Part shown: positions 17,039-24,584 of the stretch, piece after piece
Position numbering within the stretch: position 1 is the stretch's first letter
How the letters are laid out: the number at the start of each line of letters is the position of its first letter
Source: Sulfuricurvum sp.
GTDB taxonomy: Bacteria; Campylobacterota; Campylobacteria; Campylobacterales; Sulfurimonadaceae
NCBI GenBank assembly: GCA_024637215.1
Contig: JAGXFM010000078.1
Location: 1 to 50,755, forward strand
DNA length: 50,755 nt
Direction: 5' to 3'
Program-made: the position numbers and the translations under genes
The notes under the pieces: generated by a model
The model's input: the letters and a program-made list of their open reading frames with translations, nothing else
What the model was told of the DNA's origin: nothing
Databases searched by the model: none

Positions 17039-17542
17039 TTATTTTACGGCAGCCAATGCAGCTTCGTAATTTGGCTCTTCTGTGATTTCAGGAACGATCT
17101 CTTTATACGTTACGATACCTTCTTCATTTACTGCAAAAATTGCACGACAGGTTACACCGGCAAGTACTGAACCACCGAGTAATACACCGTATGCGTTTGC
17201 AAACTCTTTATTACGGAAGTCTGAACATACTGTCAAGTTGTCAATACCTTCAGCTTGGCAAAAACGGCCCGCAGCAAATGGAAGATCAAGAGATACAATA
17301 GTCGTGATAACGTCTTTTAGACCTGCAGCTTTTGCATTGAAATTACGTGTTTCCGTTGCACATACACCTGTATCCAATGAAGGAACAACAATAATAAGTT
17401 GTTTTTTACCTTGTGCTCCACCTACGGTAACATCACCGAGTCCCGCTGAGTTTACAACCGTGATTGAAGGTGCTTTATCACCTACATTTACAGTGTTTCC
17501 TAAAAGCTCTACATCAGTACCTTTGAATTTAGTCGTTGCCAT
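17039..17542 (-). CDS. tpx: Thiol peroxidase Tpx
   Basis: An atypical 2-Cys peroxiredoxin that reduces hydrogen peroxide and alkyl hydroperoxides with thioredoxin. The 167-residue protein has the peroxidatic Cys at 61 in the motif PSLDTGVCATETRNF and the resolving Cys at 95 in AAGRFCQAEG, the same positions as in E. coli Tpx. Length is normal. The ATG is preceded by AGGAG. It has its own leader with two candidate -10 elements, and it lies downstream of tsaD on the same strand with a 95-bp gap, so it is probably transcribed separately. Confidence 0.96.
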   Translation of the reverse strand: MATTKFKGTDVELLGNTVNVGDKAPSITVVNSAGLGDVTVGGAQGKKQLIIVVPSLDTGVCATETRNFNAKAAGLKDVITTIVSLDLPFAAGRFCQAEGIDNLTVCSDFRNKEFANAYGVLLGGSVLAGVTCRAIFAVNEEGIVTYKEIVPEITEEPNYEAALAAVK

Positions 17543-17574
17543 TAAAAGCTCCTATTATTTGTGTTGGTACGGAA

Positions 17575-17611
17575 ATTGTACTTAAATCGGATAATTTAAC
17601 TCTGAATTATA
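17575..17611 (-). promoter_or_regulatory. Candidate tpx promoter elements
   Basis: Two minus-strand -10-like hexamers lie before tpx: TACAAT at 17575-17580 and TATAAT at 17606-17611. Neither has a clear -35. No PerR-type palindrome was recognised. Confidence 0.4.
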
Positions 17612-17637
17612 GAAGAGATGTTTGGTTTTAAGCTATT

Positions 17638-18615
17638 TCAAAGTTTACAGCGGGGATTGACGCTAATACTTTTATAATGGCAGCTATGTCCCATCTGATA
17701 CGCTTCGATCGCTGCACGCCCTATCATAGCGGCATTATCAGAACAATATTCAAGCGGTGAGAGCAACAACTCTGCATTGTGCGGGCGAAGAAGTTCTAAC
17801 ATACGCTCTCGTAAGTAGAGATTGGCACTGGCTCCGCCGACGATTGCTAAACGGACAGGAGGGTGTGATTTAAAATATTTTTTGAGTTTTTGTAGCAAAT
17901 GTTCGGTTGCCGTTTTCTGAAAAGCCGCTGCGATATCGGGATAAGCAGAGCGCTCATTGGCTTCTACGGCAAGCCGTACTTGATTTTTAAGCCCTGAATA
18001 ACTAAAGGCGATGAGCGGAGATTGCCATAGAGGTACCGTAAAGGCAAATCGAGACGCATCAGCACTTTGGGCTAGTTTCTCGATTAAAGGGCCACCCGGG
18101 TACCCTAACGCCATCATCTTCGCTACTTTATCGAAGCTCTCTCCATAACTATCATCCATCGTCGTTGCAACCGTCTCCATCTCAGTGTATGATTTTACTT
18201 CAATCAATTGCGTATGTCCACCGGAGACCAGTAATACGGTAAGAGGAAAGATTGCCTCTTTTTCTATAAAGAGAGAATAGATATGCCCTTTTAAATGGTT
18301 GATTGGGAGGATAGGGATTCCAAGTGAAATACTCAGCGCTTTGGCCATCGTAACCCCTTCGATCAAAGTTACCCCTAATCCGGGCTCATTGGTCACAGCG
18401 ATTGCTTTTAATTGACTAAACCAAGGCTCACATTCACTCAAAATATGCGGCAATGCCTCCGCGTGAAGACGGCTGGCAAGTTCAGGAACAACGCCGCCGT
18501 ACACCGAGTGTGCTAACTCCTGAGAAATCTTCTTGTGATAAATGAGTTTCTTGGTAACGATTTCGGTAATGGCAATGGAACTGTCGTCACACGAACTTTC
18601 GATGCTGAGAATCAT
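17638..18615 (-). CDS. tsaD: tRNA N6-threonylcarbamoyladenosine transferase TsaD
   Basis: Catalytic subunit for t6A37 modification of ANN-decoding tRNAs. The protein starts [16 protein letters not shown], the family's conserved N-terminus. The metal-binding NHLKGH motif, [30 protein letters not shown] and [13 protein letters not shown] are present. A frame open from 18645 would add 10 residues ([10 protein letters not shown]), but the ATG at 18615 overlaps the upstream stop by ATGA and gives the standard N-terminus, so I use it. It is the last gene of the cdsA-dxr-hydrolase-tsaD operon. Confidence 0.96.
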   Translation of the reverse strand: MILSIESSCDDSSIAITEIVTKKLIYHKKISQELAHSVYGGVVPELASRLHAEALPHILSECEPWFSQLKAIAVTNEPGLGVTLIEGVTMAKALSISLGIPILPINHLKGHIYSLFIEKEAIFPLTVLLVSGGHTQLIEVKSYTEMETVATTMDDSYGESFDKVAKMMALGYPGGPLIEKLAQSADASRFAFTVPLWQSPLIAFSYSGLKNQVRLAVEANERSAYPDIAAAFQKTATEHLLQKLKKYFKSHPPVRLAIVGGASANLYLRERMLELLRPHNAELLLSPLEYCSDNAAMIGRAAIEAYQMGHSCHYKSISVNPRCKL

Positions 18616-19142
18616 TGCATTACCCACTCTTTGACCCATGGCCATTCACCAAATCCTGAAGCAGTATTGATGTGTCCGCCATTTTCAATCACTTTCATCT
18701 CAACACCCAATTCACGTTGTAGCTTCAGTGCCTCTTTGGAGGTCATATATTGATCATTGTCGGATGTTACCAATAATACCTCTTCAGCGTATAAATGTTT
18801 AGGTGATACAAGAGGAAAAAAGGTTTTTAGGGTTTCGATCTCACAATTCAAATGAGGAGGAGCGACGAGTAGTAGACGTTTTACAGGGGAAATTTCCCCT
18901 TCATGGCATAAATGAAACCACGCGATATTCGCCAAAGAGTGGCAAATAACGACATCCGGTTTGAAATCCTCTAAAAGCCCTTTAATTTGCTTCATCCATC
19001 GGTTTTTACTCGGGAAATGGGGATTGTCCAAAAGAGGAAAAGAGACCGTTCCATAGTTTTTAGCTATCTCACCGGAAAGCCATGCTTGCCAATGAGGATC
19101 ATCACTTCCGCCCCAACCGTGCAGCATCAATACTTTTAGCAC
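18612..19142 (-). CDS. RBBP9/YdeN family alpha/beta hydrolase
   Basis: A 176-residue small serine hydrolase. It starts [19 protein letters not shown], typical of RBBP9/YdeN proteins, and has the nucleophile elbow VICHSLAN with Ser69 in place of the usual GxSxG, which is common in this family. The candidate catalytic His is in [17 protein letters not shown] near the C-terminus. The substrate is unknown. It overlaps dxr by seven bases and tsaD by four, so its expression is tied to isoprenoid and tRNA-modification genes without an obvious shared pathway. Confidence 0.85.
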   Translation of the reverse strand: MLKVLMLHGWGGSDDPHWQAWLSGEIAKNYGTVSFPLLDNPHFPSKNRWMKQIKGLLEDFKPDVVICHSLANIAWFHLCHEGEISPVKRLLLVAPPHLNCEIETLKTFFPLVSPKHLYAEEVLLVTSDNDQYMTSKEALKLQRELGVEMKVIENGGHINTASGFGEWPWVKEWVMQ

Positions 19143-20212
19143 GATAAACCTCGAATGTAACGGCGCACCTCATCATCCAGAGCAAAAATAGCGTCAATTG
19201 ATTCCGGTGCGCCACTAAAATGCTCATACGCACGCAGTATCATCGTTGAAATATCAATAAAGCGGATATCCCCCGCGACAAAACGTTCAATCGCCGCCTC
19301 GTTTGCGGCATTAACGATAACCCCACGCGCAGGATGAGAGAGAAGATCCTCTTTGATTTGCCAAATCGGGTAACGCTCTTTCTCGATCTCTCTAAATTCG
19401 AGGGCACCGACACGGGTTAAATCGATTCGATTCACAATAGGGATATCCACTTTCCCCATAAGGGCATAGGCGATGGGGAGGCGCATATCGGCATGGGCAA
19501 AATGGGCGGTCGTTGATCCGTCTTTGTAATCGATAAGAGCATGGATCAATGATTTCGTCTCGATGAGGGCGTCATACTCCCCCTCCCCGAAAAGCCAACG
19601 GGCTTCGAGAAGCTCAAAAAGTTTGTTCACCATCGAGGCACTATCGATAGTAATCTTCTGCCCCATTGACCAATTAGGGTGTTTGAGAGCATCCGAAAGT
19701 GTTGCGGTGGAAAGTTTTTCCAGCGGCCAATCGCGAAATGCCCCACCGCTGGCGGTAATGACCATACGACTTACAGGGCGCGGCGTTTGATTAAGATACC
19801 ATAAACCGAAATGTTCTGAATCAATAGGGATAATAGCGGAGGTATCCACAAATGCACCGCCGACAACCAACGACTCTTTATTAGCGAGGGCTAGTTTTTT
19901 ACCGCATTCGAGTGCTTTAAGTGTTGGGCGAAATCCGGCAAAGCCGACAAGGGCATTGACAACATGCTGCGAAGAGGAGTGTTCAATCACTTCCAAAATC
20001 GCCGCTTCGCCGCTTTGAACATTTTGGTGATGAACCAAAAGACAATCGGCCTCATCCATCACAACAACACGTTTAGGCTTATGGCGTTTGATTTGTTCAT
20101 TTAAAAGGGTGATGTTGCGTCCCGCAACGAGAGTATCGACGCTCAGATTAAATTGTTCAGCGATGTTGAGGGCATTGACCCCGATGGAGCCCGTAGAACC
20201 CAGTAGGATCAA
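19136..20212 (-). CDS. dxr: 1-deoxy-D-xylulose 5-phosphate reductoisomerase Dxr
   Basis: Second enzyme of the MEP isoprenoid pathway, converting DXP to MEP with NADPH. The 358-residue protein has a slightly short N-terminus that opens directly with the NADPH motif (MILLGSTGSIGVNALNIAEQ), as in Helicobacter. LANKESLVVGG, the substrate/metal motif PIDSEHFGLWYL, ITASGGAFRDWP, and NWSMGQKITIDSASMVNKLFE (written here in part) mark the active site. It overlaps cdsA by four bases and the hydrolase gene by seven. Confidence 0.96.
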   Translation of the reverse strand: MILLGSTGSIGVNALNIAEQFNLSVDTLVAGRNITLLNEQIKRHKPKRVVVMDEADCLLVHHQNVQSGEAAILEVIEHSSSQHVVNALVGFAGFRPTLKALECGKKLALANKESLVVGGAFVDTSAIIPIDSEHFGLWYLNQTPRPVSRMVITASGGAFRDWPLEKLSTATLSDALKHPNWSMGQKITIDSASMVNKLFELLEARWLFGEGEYDALIETKSLIHALIDYKDGSTTAHFAHADMRLPIAYALMGKVDIPIVNRIDLTRVGALEFREIEKERYPIWQIKEDLLSHPARGVIVNAANEAAIERFVAGDIRFIDISTMILRAYEHFSGAPESIDAIFALDDEVRRYIRGLSC

Positions 20213-20967
20213 ACAAGTCCCCGAAGGAGGACAAGCATGATTACGGAGGCAAAAAGATAACCGTCAATTCGGTCTAATACCCCGCCGTGACCCGGAAGGA
20301 TAGAGCCGCTGTCTTTGACTCCGGCTTGACGTTTGAGATAACTCTCAAACAGATCACCGAATACTGCACCGACAGCCGCAGCCATCGAAATAATAACCGC
20401 TTGAGTAATATCCACAATGGTGATACCGATAAAAAATCCGGCACCCGTCGCGACGGCAATACCGCCATAAACACCTTCTCGGGTTTTACTCGGGCTAGAG
20501 ACGCTAAAGGGGGTTTTACCGATACTCCGACCTACCACATAGGCTCCCACATCCGCGGAAGCTACGACAACGAGCAACCATAACATAGCGCCCATACCGT
20601 ACTCTTGATACATGCTGAGCATAAATAGCATCCCCGCCGTCGGATAGATAAACGGAAGGAAGTTTTTAGGAGGGATATTTTGGGTGTACGCAACCGCTGC
20701 GGCAAAAATAAGTCCCGCAATAACAAACAAATCTTCACCATAGGGATAAAGTGCCGCGGCAAGCCATAAAATAGCGGCATAAGCATACAAAGAACTGTTG
20801 TTAATCCCGAATAAACGGGTCGCTTCATGAAAAGCAAGAAGGTAAATAACCCCCATGACTGCCCACATGAGCCAAAAGTTGTTGATAAGGCCAACAATAA
20901 GGACACCGATAACAAGAAAGACTGCGGTAACAATACGCTCTTGAATTGAATTTTTTGCAGTTTGCAT
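20209..20967 (-). CDS. cdsA: Phosphatidate cytidylyltransferase CdsA
   Basis: Inner-membrane enzyme making CDP-diacylglycerol for phospholipid synthesis. About 252 residues with multiple hydrophobic segments. The C-terminal CDS signature is clear (SPSKTREGVYGG, then GDLFESYLKRQAGVKDSGSI and LPGHGGVLDRIDGYLFA). The frame can start at a TTG at 20982. I chose the ATG at 20967, though neither has a strong ribosome binding site. First gene of a four-gene operon. A TATAAT lies 34 bases before the ATG. Confidence 0.94.
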   Translation of the reverse strand: MQTAKNSIQERIVTAVFLVIGVLIVGLINNFWLMWAVMGVIYLLAFHEATRLFGINNSSLYAYAAILWLAAALYPYGEDLFVIAGLIFAAAVAYTQNIPPKNFLPFIYPTAGMLFMLSMYQEYGMGAMLWLLVVVASADVGAYVVGRSIGKTPFSVSSPSKTREGVYGGIAVATGAGFFIGITIVDITQAVIISMAAAVGAVFGDLFESYLKRQAGVKDSGSILPGHGGVLDRIDGYLFASVIMLVLLRGLV

Positions 20968-21000
20968 AGTATGATTAACCAATGGTTTTAAAATTACGCG

Positions 21001-21006
21001 ATTATA
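21001..21006 (-). promoter_or_regulatory. -10 element of the cdsA operon promoter
   Basis: A perfect minus-strand TATAAT in the gap upstream of cdsA. No clear -35 hexamer at 17 bases. Confidence 0.5.
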
Positions 21007-21060
21007 CCATTTATTTTATTATAAGACAGATGCAAATCGGCGTGTATACTGAAGGGGTGA

Positions 21061-21366
21061 CTAAACTTTAACATCCAAAATATGGAGAGGTTTTAACGGG
21101 ATTTCGCTCTCCTCTTTTTTCTCTTCGTGCGAAGGACGTCTCTCCTCCTGCTCCGCTTGCTCTTTGGTATGTTCCCGATCCGGATCAACCCCGTGATTTT
21201 CCTCCGGAGGGCGCACCTCTTCAATCTCCTGTTTCTCTTCTTGCGCTGCAGTGGCTGCCGCAAGTGCTTGCAATTCAAATCGGTTTAGAATGGCATTTTT
21301 CTCACTTGCAACCGTTGCCATTTGTTGATTTACATAGATAGCATTACCGATAGGACCCAGTGCCAT
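21061..21366 (-). CDS. Small charged protein, unknown function
   Basis: A 101-residue protein. The first 45 residues (starting MALGPIGNAIYVNQQ) look amphipathic and Ala-rich. After EEVRPPEENHGVDPDREH the protein is highly charged, dominated by Glu and Lys, and probably disordered, ending in a short hydrophobic HILDVKV. No signal peptide or membrane segment. I do not assign a family, though the EEVRP-(P/T)EE...DP-(D/E)RE pattern resembles small uncharacterised proteins I associate with Campylobacterota. It starts four bases after the NFACT gene on the same strand, so the two are probably cotranscribed. Confidence 0.65.
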   Translation of the reverse strand: MALGPIGNAIYVNQQMATVASEKNAILNRFELQALAAATAAQEEKQEIEEVRPPEENHGVDPDREHTKEQAEQEERRPSHEEKKEESEIPLKPLHILDVKV

Positions 21367-21370
21367 AGCA

Positions 21371-22696
21371 TTACCCTTTTTGGATATTCAACGTCTTATA
21401 ATTGGTGTAGAGGACATTTGCACCCTCTTGTACTTTTACTTCTCTTCGTGGAGTATAATCGACCAAATAACGCCCTTTTTCAAATACGGAGAAATCGACA
21501 CACAATTTTGCCGCCGCTTCAAGGAGTTTTTCGGGAAGCTGTTGCTTGTCAGTCGAAATAATGACGTGTGCGGATGGGCGATCTTTTAGATGCATCCAAA
21601 TATCGCGTGCTTTAGCATTACGGAGGAGTTCGATATTCCCCTTTTCACTTTTTCCGAGGGAAACTTTTATCCCCTCAATCCAAAATTCGGCAATCGAATC
21701 ACCATTTTTTTGTTTGTTACCCTGTGCCTTTGGAGGAAATAAAAGGGCTATCTCTTCGGGAGTTGAAGCCTCTGAGACGGTTTGGATAAAAAGCTCAAGG
21801 TGACGGATTTTAGCTTCAAGATTACTACGCTCTTGATAAAGACCGTGTGCTTTTTGTTTCGATTTTTTGGAACGTTTGAAAAAACTTTCCGCGCATCCGG
21901 CCGCCGTTGTGCATCCCTCAGGAAGTTCTAAAAGAACACTATCCCCGTCAAAATTAGACAATTCGACCGTTTTGTCATACGGTTTTATACGATCCAAATG
22001 GGCCAAAACCAAATGTCCCGCATCTTGCGCCGCTTTTGCCTCTTGGATCAATTCCGATTCTTCATCAAGGGCATCCAAATGTTTTTTGAGTTGGGCTAAG
22101 CGTTTGTGCAAAAGGGCTTTTTTCTCGTTTTTAAGTCGATCAAGCCGCTCATTACTGCGACGGGAAAACTCATCTCTTAAATAATCATAGACACTCTCCA
22201 GCGGATACTCTTGAGGCTCATACGGAGGTTTAGGAAGCTCCCCCAGTTTTTGTCCGACTCGAACACTTCGAGTGGAAATCTCTTCATCAATATGACGCAA
22301 TGCCTCTAAAACAGTCCCCTCTTTATCTAAAAGGATCACATTGGTGTGTTTACCCGTAAATTCGAATTGTATAACGGTGGTTTCAGATTTATACGAGCCA
22401 CTCGTGCTTACGGTAAGGCGGATAATTTTATCGTTATTATGAAGGGTAACGGAGTGAATAGTAGAACGATTTAATCTCTTGGCAAGCAAAACATCAAACG
22501 GGGCTTGATACATTTTACCCCGATTAGGGATCTCCCCGAGGGTAATGGCCGAATTCCCCCGAGCCATCTCAAAATTCCAGCTGTTTTCACGGTTAAAAAC
22601 CAATTTGACAGAGGTATCGTTAATTCGATAGGCCGCAGTAATATGGGTTAACTGCTGCATATACTCAACGATCTGTTTTAGATAAGAAAATCTCAT
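21371..22696 (-). CDS. NFACT family protein (RqcH/Rqc2/FbpA-like)
   Basis: A 441-residue member of the family that includes bacterial RqcH, which binds stalled 50S-peptidyl-tRNA and directs Ala-tail synthesis in ribosome quality control. NFACT-N covers about 1-170, a Lys/Glu-rich coiled coil about 180-330, and the NFACT-R domain about 340-430 (AKARDIWMHLKDRPSAHVII). The protein is shorter than Bacillus RqcH (about 570 residues), mainly in the central region. The conserved Asp-Arg pair of the NFACT-N domain appears here as Asp89-Lys90 (HNNDKIIRL). Activity in Ala-tailing is therefore plausible but not certain. Divergent from the chemoreceptor gene. Confidence 0.85.
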   Translation of the reverse strand: MRFSYLKQIVEYMQQLTHITAAYRINDTSVKLVFNRENSWNFEMARGNSAITLGEIPNRGKMYQAPFDVLLAKRLNRSTIHSVTLHNNDKIIRLTVSTSGSYKSETTVIQFEFTGKHTNVILLDKEGTVLEALRHIDEEISTRSVRVGQKLGELPKPPYEPQEYPLESVYDYLRDEFSRRSNERLDRLKNEKKALLHKRLAQLKKHLDALDEESELIQEAKAAQDAGHLVLAHLDRIKPYDKTVELSNFDGDSVLLELPEGCTTAAGCAESFFKRSKKSKQKAHGLYQERSNLEAKIRHLELFIQTVSEASTPEEIALLFPPKAQGNKQKNGDSIAEFWIEGIKVSLGKSEKGNIELLRNAKARDIWMHLKDRPSAHVIISTDKQQLPEKLLEAAAKLCVDFSVFEKGRYLVDYTPRREVKVQEGANVLYTNYKTLNIQKG

Positions 22697-22762
22697 AATT
22701 TTACCTTGGCTTTAGAAAAAGAGAACTACAATGACACAATACCCTAAACAGGATCCAAATCA

Positions 22763-24340
22763 ATGAGTTTATTCAATACTATTAAAGCAAAATTTATCGT
22801 CAATTTGATCGCCGCCGTAGGTGCTATCTTAATTAGTGTGATTGTAGCATACTTCATCGCCACCGGTTCGATCAAAACTATTATGATCAGCGACCTTAAT
22901 ACGGTTGCCGATGTGTTAGAAAAAAACGTTAACTATATCTCTAAAATAGAACCTAAAGCATACGAAGAAGAAGGGTTTAAAAGCGAAATAAAAGAGATCA
23001 AAATCGGTAAAAGCGGTTACGTCTATTTTATCAATGCCGAAGGGGTAATGACCATTCACCCGAAACCTGCGGATGAAGGGAAAAATAAATCGGGTCATGA
23101 TTACATCGATCATATCCGTTCGGACAAAGCGGGGGGAGTGTATGAATATACTTCGGCAACGACAGGGCAAGAGAAAATTGCCGCATACCGCTATATTCCG
23201 GCATGGGATATGTGGGTCATTCCCGGGATCAACAAGGCCGATTATTTCGATGAGCTCCAAGCCAGTTTTTTTAAATGGTTTTTGCTTCTGGGCTCTATTC
23301 TAACCGCTATGCTTATCGCGATTAACTACTTATCCGGTACCAGTATTCTTCATCCCATCGAAGAACTTGACAAAGTATCGGGTGATCTTGCTCACGGAAA
23401 CGGTGATTTAACGAAACGTCTGCCGATCCTTAACAAAAATGATGAGATCGGGATAGCGAGCAACTATCTCAACCAATTTATCGGTAAAATCCAAAGCACA
23501 ATCAATGATACCAAACAGATTACCTCAGCAGCAGTAGGCTCTACTGCAACTTTAAACAGCGCGGCGGCAAACCTCTCGACCCAGTCTGAAAAAACAAACT
23601 CTATTGCTCAAAATACCAATATCACGGCTGCAGAAATCGGTGTCACGTTGGAGCAAAGTGTCAATATGGCCAAAATGACACTTGAAAATAGCCGTTCTAC
23701 CGAAACAGAACTGAATCATGTTCGTGATATTGCTACCGCTATTACCAATGAAGTTCATAAAACGACCCAAATGAGCAATGAGTTAGGCGAACGCTTTGCG
23801 CAACTCTCAAGCGATGCGGCAAGTGTCAGCGGAGTACTTAGTATTATTTCCGATATCGCCGATCAAACCAATCTACTCGCCCTCAATGCCGCTATTGAAG
23901 CGGCGCGTGCCGGAGAGCATGGTCGCGGGTTCGCCGTTGTTGCGGATGAGGTCCGAAAACTCGCCGAACGTACCCAAAAAAGTTTGACCGAGATCAACTC
24001 GACTATCTCTATTGTCATCCAATCCATCTCCGATTCTTCCGACATGATGAACTCCAACAGCGAAAATATCGGACGGCTTGCCGAGCGAAGCGAAGAGATC
24101 GATGTGAAAATCGATTCCGCTTCGAGTGCCTTGCGTTCCAATGTTGATGCGAGCCATCAAAGCGTTCAGCAAGCTGAGAATATGGCACAAAAAATTCACG
24201 ACATCATCCAGAAAGTGTCTGAAATGTCGAGCCTTTCTCAAAGCAATCAAGAAGAGATCAAGCAAATTTCTAATATTGCCGCAGAGCTTTACAATGCCGC
24301 TACAAACTTGAATACCCAACTGGGTCAATTTAAATCCTAA
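22763..24340 (+). CDS. Methyl-accepting chemotaxis protein with Cache sensor domain
   Basis: A 525-residue chemoreceptor. TM1 is at about 11-33 and TM2 at about 168-190, with a periplasmic single-Cache domain between ([20 protein letters not shown], then [18 protein letters not shown]). A HAMP segment follows ([16 protein letters not shown]), then the methylation helices and the highly conserved signalling tip near residue 375 ([20 protein letters not shown]). The ligand cannot be read from sequence; Cache domains of this type commonly bind small organic acids or amino acids. No sigma-28 promoter is evident. A weak TTGGCT/TACAAT pair with 15-base spacing lies at 22706-22732. AGGA precedes the ATG. 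Confidence 0.95.
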   Translation: MSLFNTIKAKFIVNLIAAVGAILISVIVAYFIATGSIKTIMISDLNTVADVLEKNVNYISKIEPKAYEEEGFKSEIKEIKIGKSGYVYFINAEGVMTIHPKPADEGKNKSGHDYIDHIRSDKAGGVYEYTSATTGQEKIAAYRYIPAWDMWVIPGINKADYFDELQASFFKWFLLLGSILTAMLIAINYLSGTSILHPIEELDKVSGDLAHGNGDLTKRLPILNKNDEIGIASNYLNQFIGKIQSTINDTKQITSAAVGSTATLNSAAANLSTQSEKTNSIAQNTNITAAEIGVTLEQSVNMAKMTLENSRSTETELNHVRDIATAITNEVHKTTQMSNELGERFAQLSSDAASVSGVLSIISDIADQTNLLALNAAIEAARAGEHGRGFAVVADEVRKLAERTQKSLTEINSTISIVIQSISDSSDMMNSNSENIGRLAERSEEIDVKIDSASSALRSNVDASHQSVQQAENMAQKIHDIIQKVSEMSSLSQSNQEEIKQISNIAAELYNAATNLNTQLGQFKS

Positions 24341-24352
24341 ATAAAATCTAGC

Positions 24353-24358
24353 TATAAT
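24353..24358 (+). promoter_or_regulatory. -10 element at the start of the btuB leader
   Basis: A perfect TATAAT just after the chemoreceptor stop codon. It would start transcription near 24365, within a few bases of the 5' side of the long-range helix at 24368. No strong -35. Confidence 0.5.
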
Positions 24359-24367
24359 TCCCAAAAC

Positions 24368-24470
24368 TTTTGGGGAGGATAGCGATGCGTTCACCACGCG
24401 GATTCGGTAAAACATACTTTTCTCTTGTCGCTATCCAAGCGTATGCCTCACAGGTGCGCCTCCTCCAAAA
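24368..24470 (+). ncRNA. Structured leader RNA upstream of BtuB-like gene (candidate riboswitch or ncRNA)
   Basis: Two stacked long-range helices close this element. Bases 24368-24378 (TTTTGGGGAGG) pair with 24459-24470 as 11 pairs plus one bulged T. Directly inside, 24379-24385 (ATAGCGA) pair with 24428-24434 (TCGCTAT) for seven perfect pairs. A small hairpin GCGT/ACGC (24387-24399) lies within. The 24 bases at 24435-24458 form a third arm, so the fold is a three-way junction. It sits between a TATAAT and the BtuB-like gene. It lacks the cobalamin riboswitch core and B12 box, and no known class was recognised. The strand is inferred from the promoter; the complement would fold as well. Confidence 0.5.
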
Positions 24471-24538
24471 TATCACCCGCATAGAGCTAGTTGCTCCCGT
24501 TTGTCCTATCTATATCTATTCAGCTGTTTCTCCCCCTA

Positions 24539-24583
24539 AGAGTGTCCTACTCTCAACCATTATTACACTTATTCAAGGACACT
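24539..24583 (+). promoter_or_regulatory. Alternative hairpins covering the BtuB-like ribosome binding site
   Basis: AGTGTCC (24541-24547) is complementary to GGACACT (24577-24583), which contains the ribosome binding site (AAGGA) just before the ATG at 24585. The same upstream bases also take part in a local hairpin AGAGT/ACTCT (24539-24543 with 24549-24553). The two are mutually exclusive, as in a translational expression platform. Confidence 0.45.
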
Positions 24584-24584
24584 T

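Noticed and set aside
17082-17585. 167-codon plus-strand ORF opposite tpx
   Set aside because: It is an exact antisense shadow of the conserved tpx gene and has no recognisable protein features.
24368-24470. Small SRP RNA (4.5S) or selenocysteine tRNA
   Set aside because: The size and long closing stem are suggestive, but the SRP GGAAG...AGCAGCC core is absent, and no anticodon loop with TCA or proper T arm fits on either strand.
24341-24584. Cobalamin riboswitch upstream of the BtuB-like gene
   Set aside because: The context fits, but the conserved core (GCCACUG, GGUGAAAUUCC-like segments) and the B12 box are not found on either strand. It is reported as an unclassified structured leader instead.
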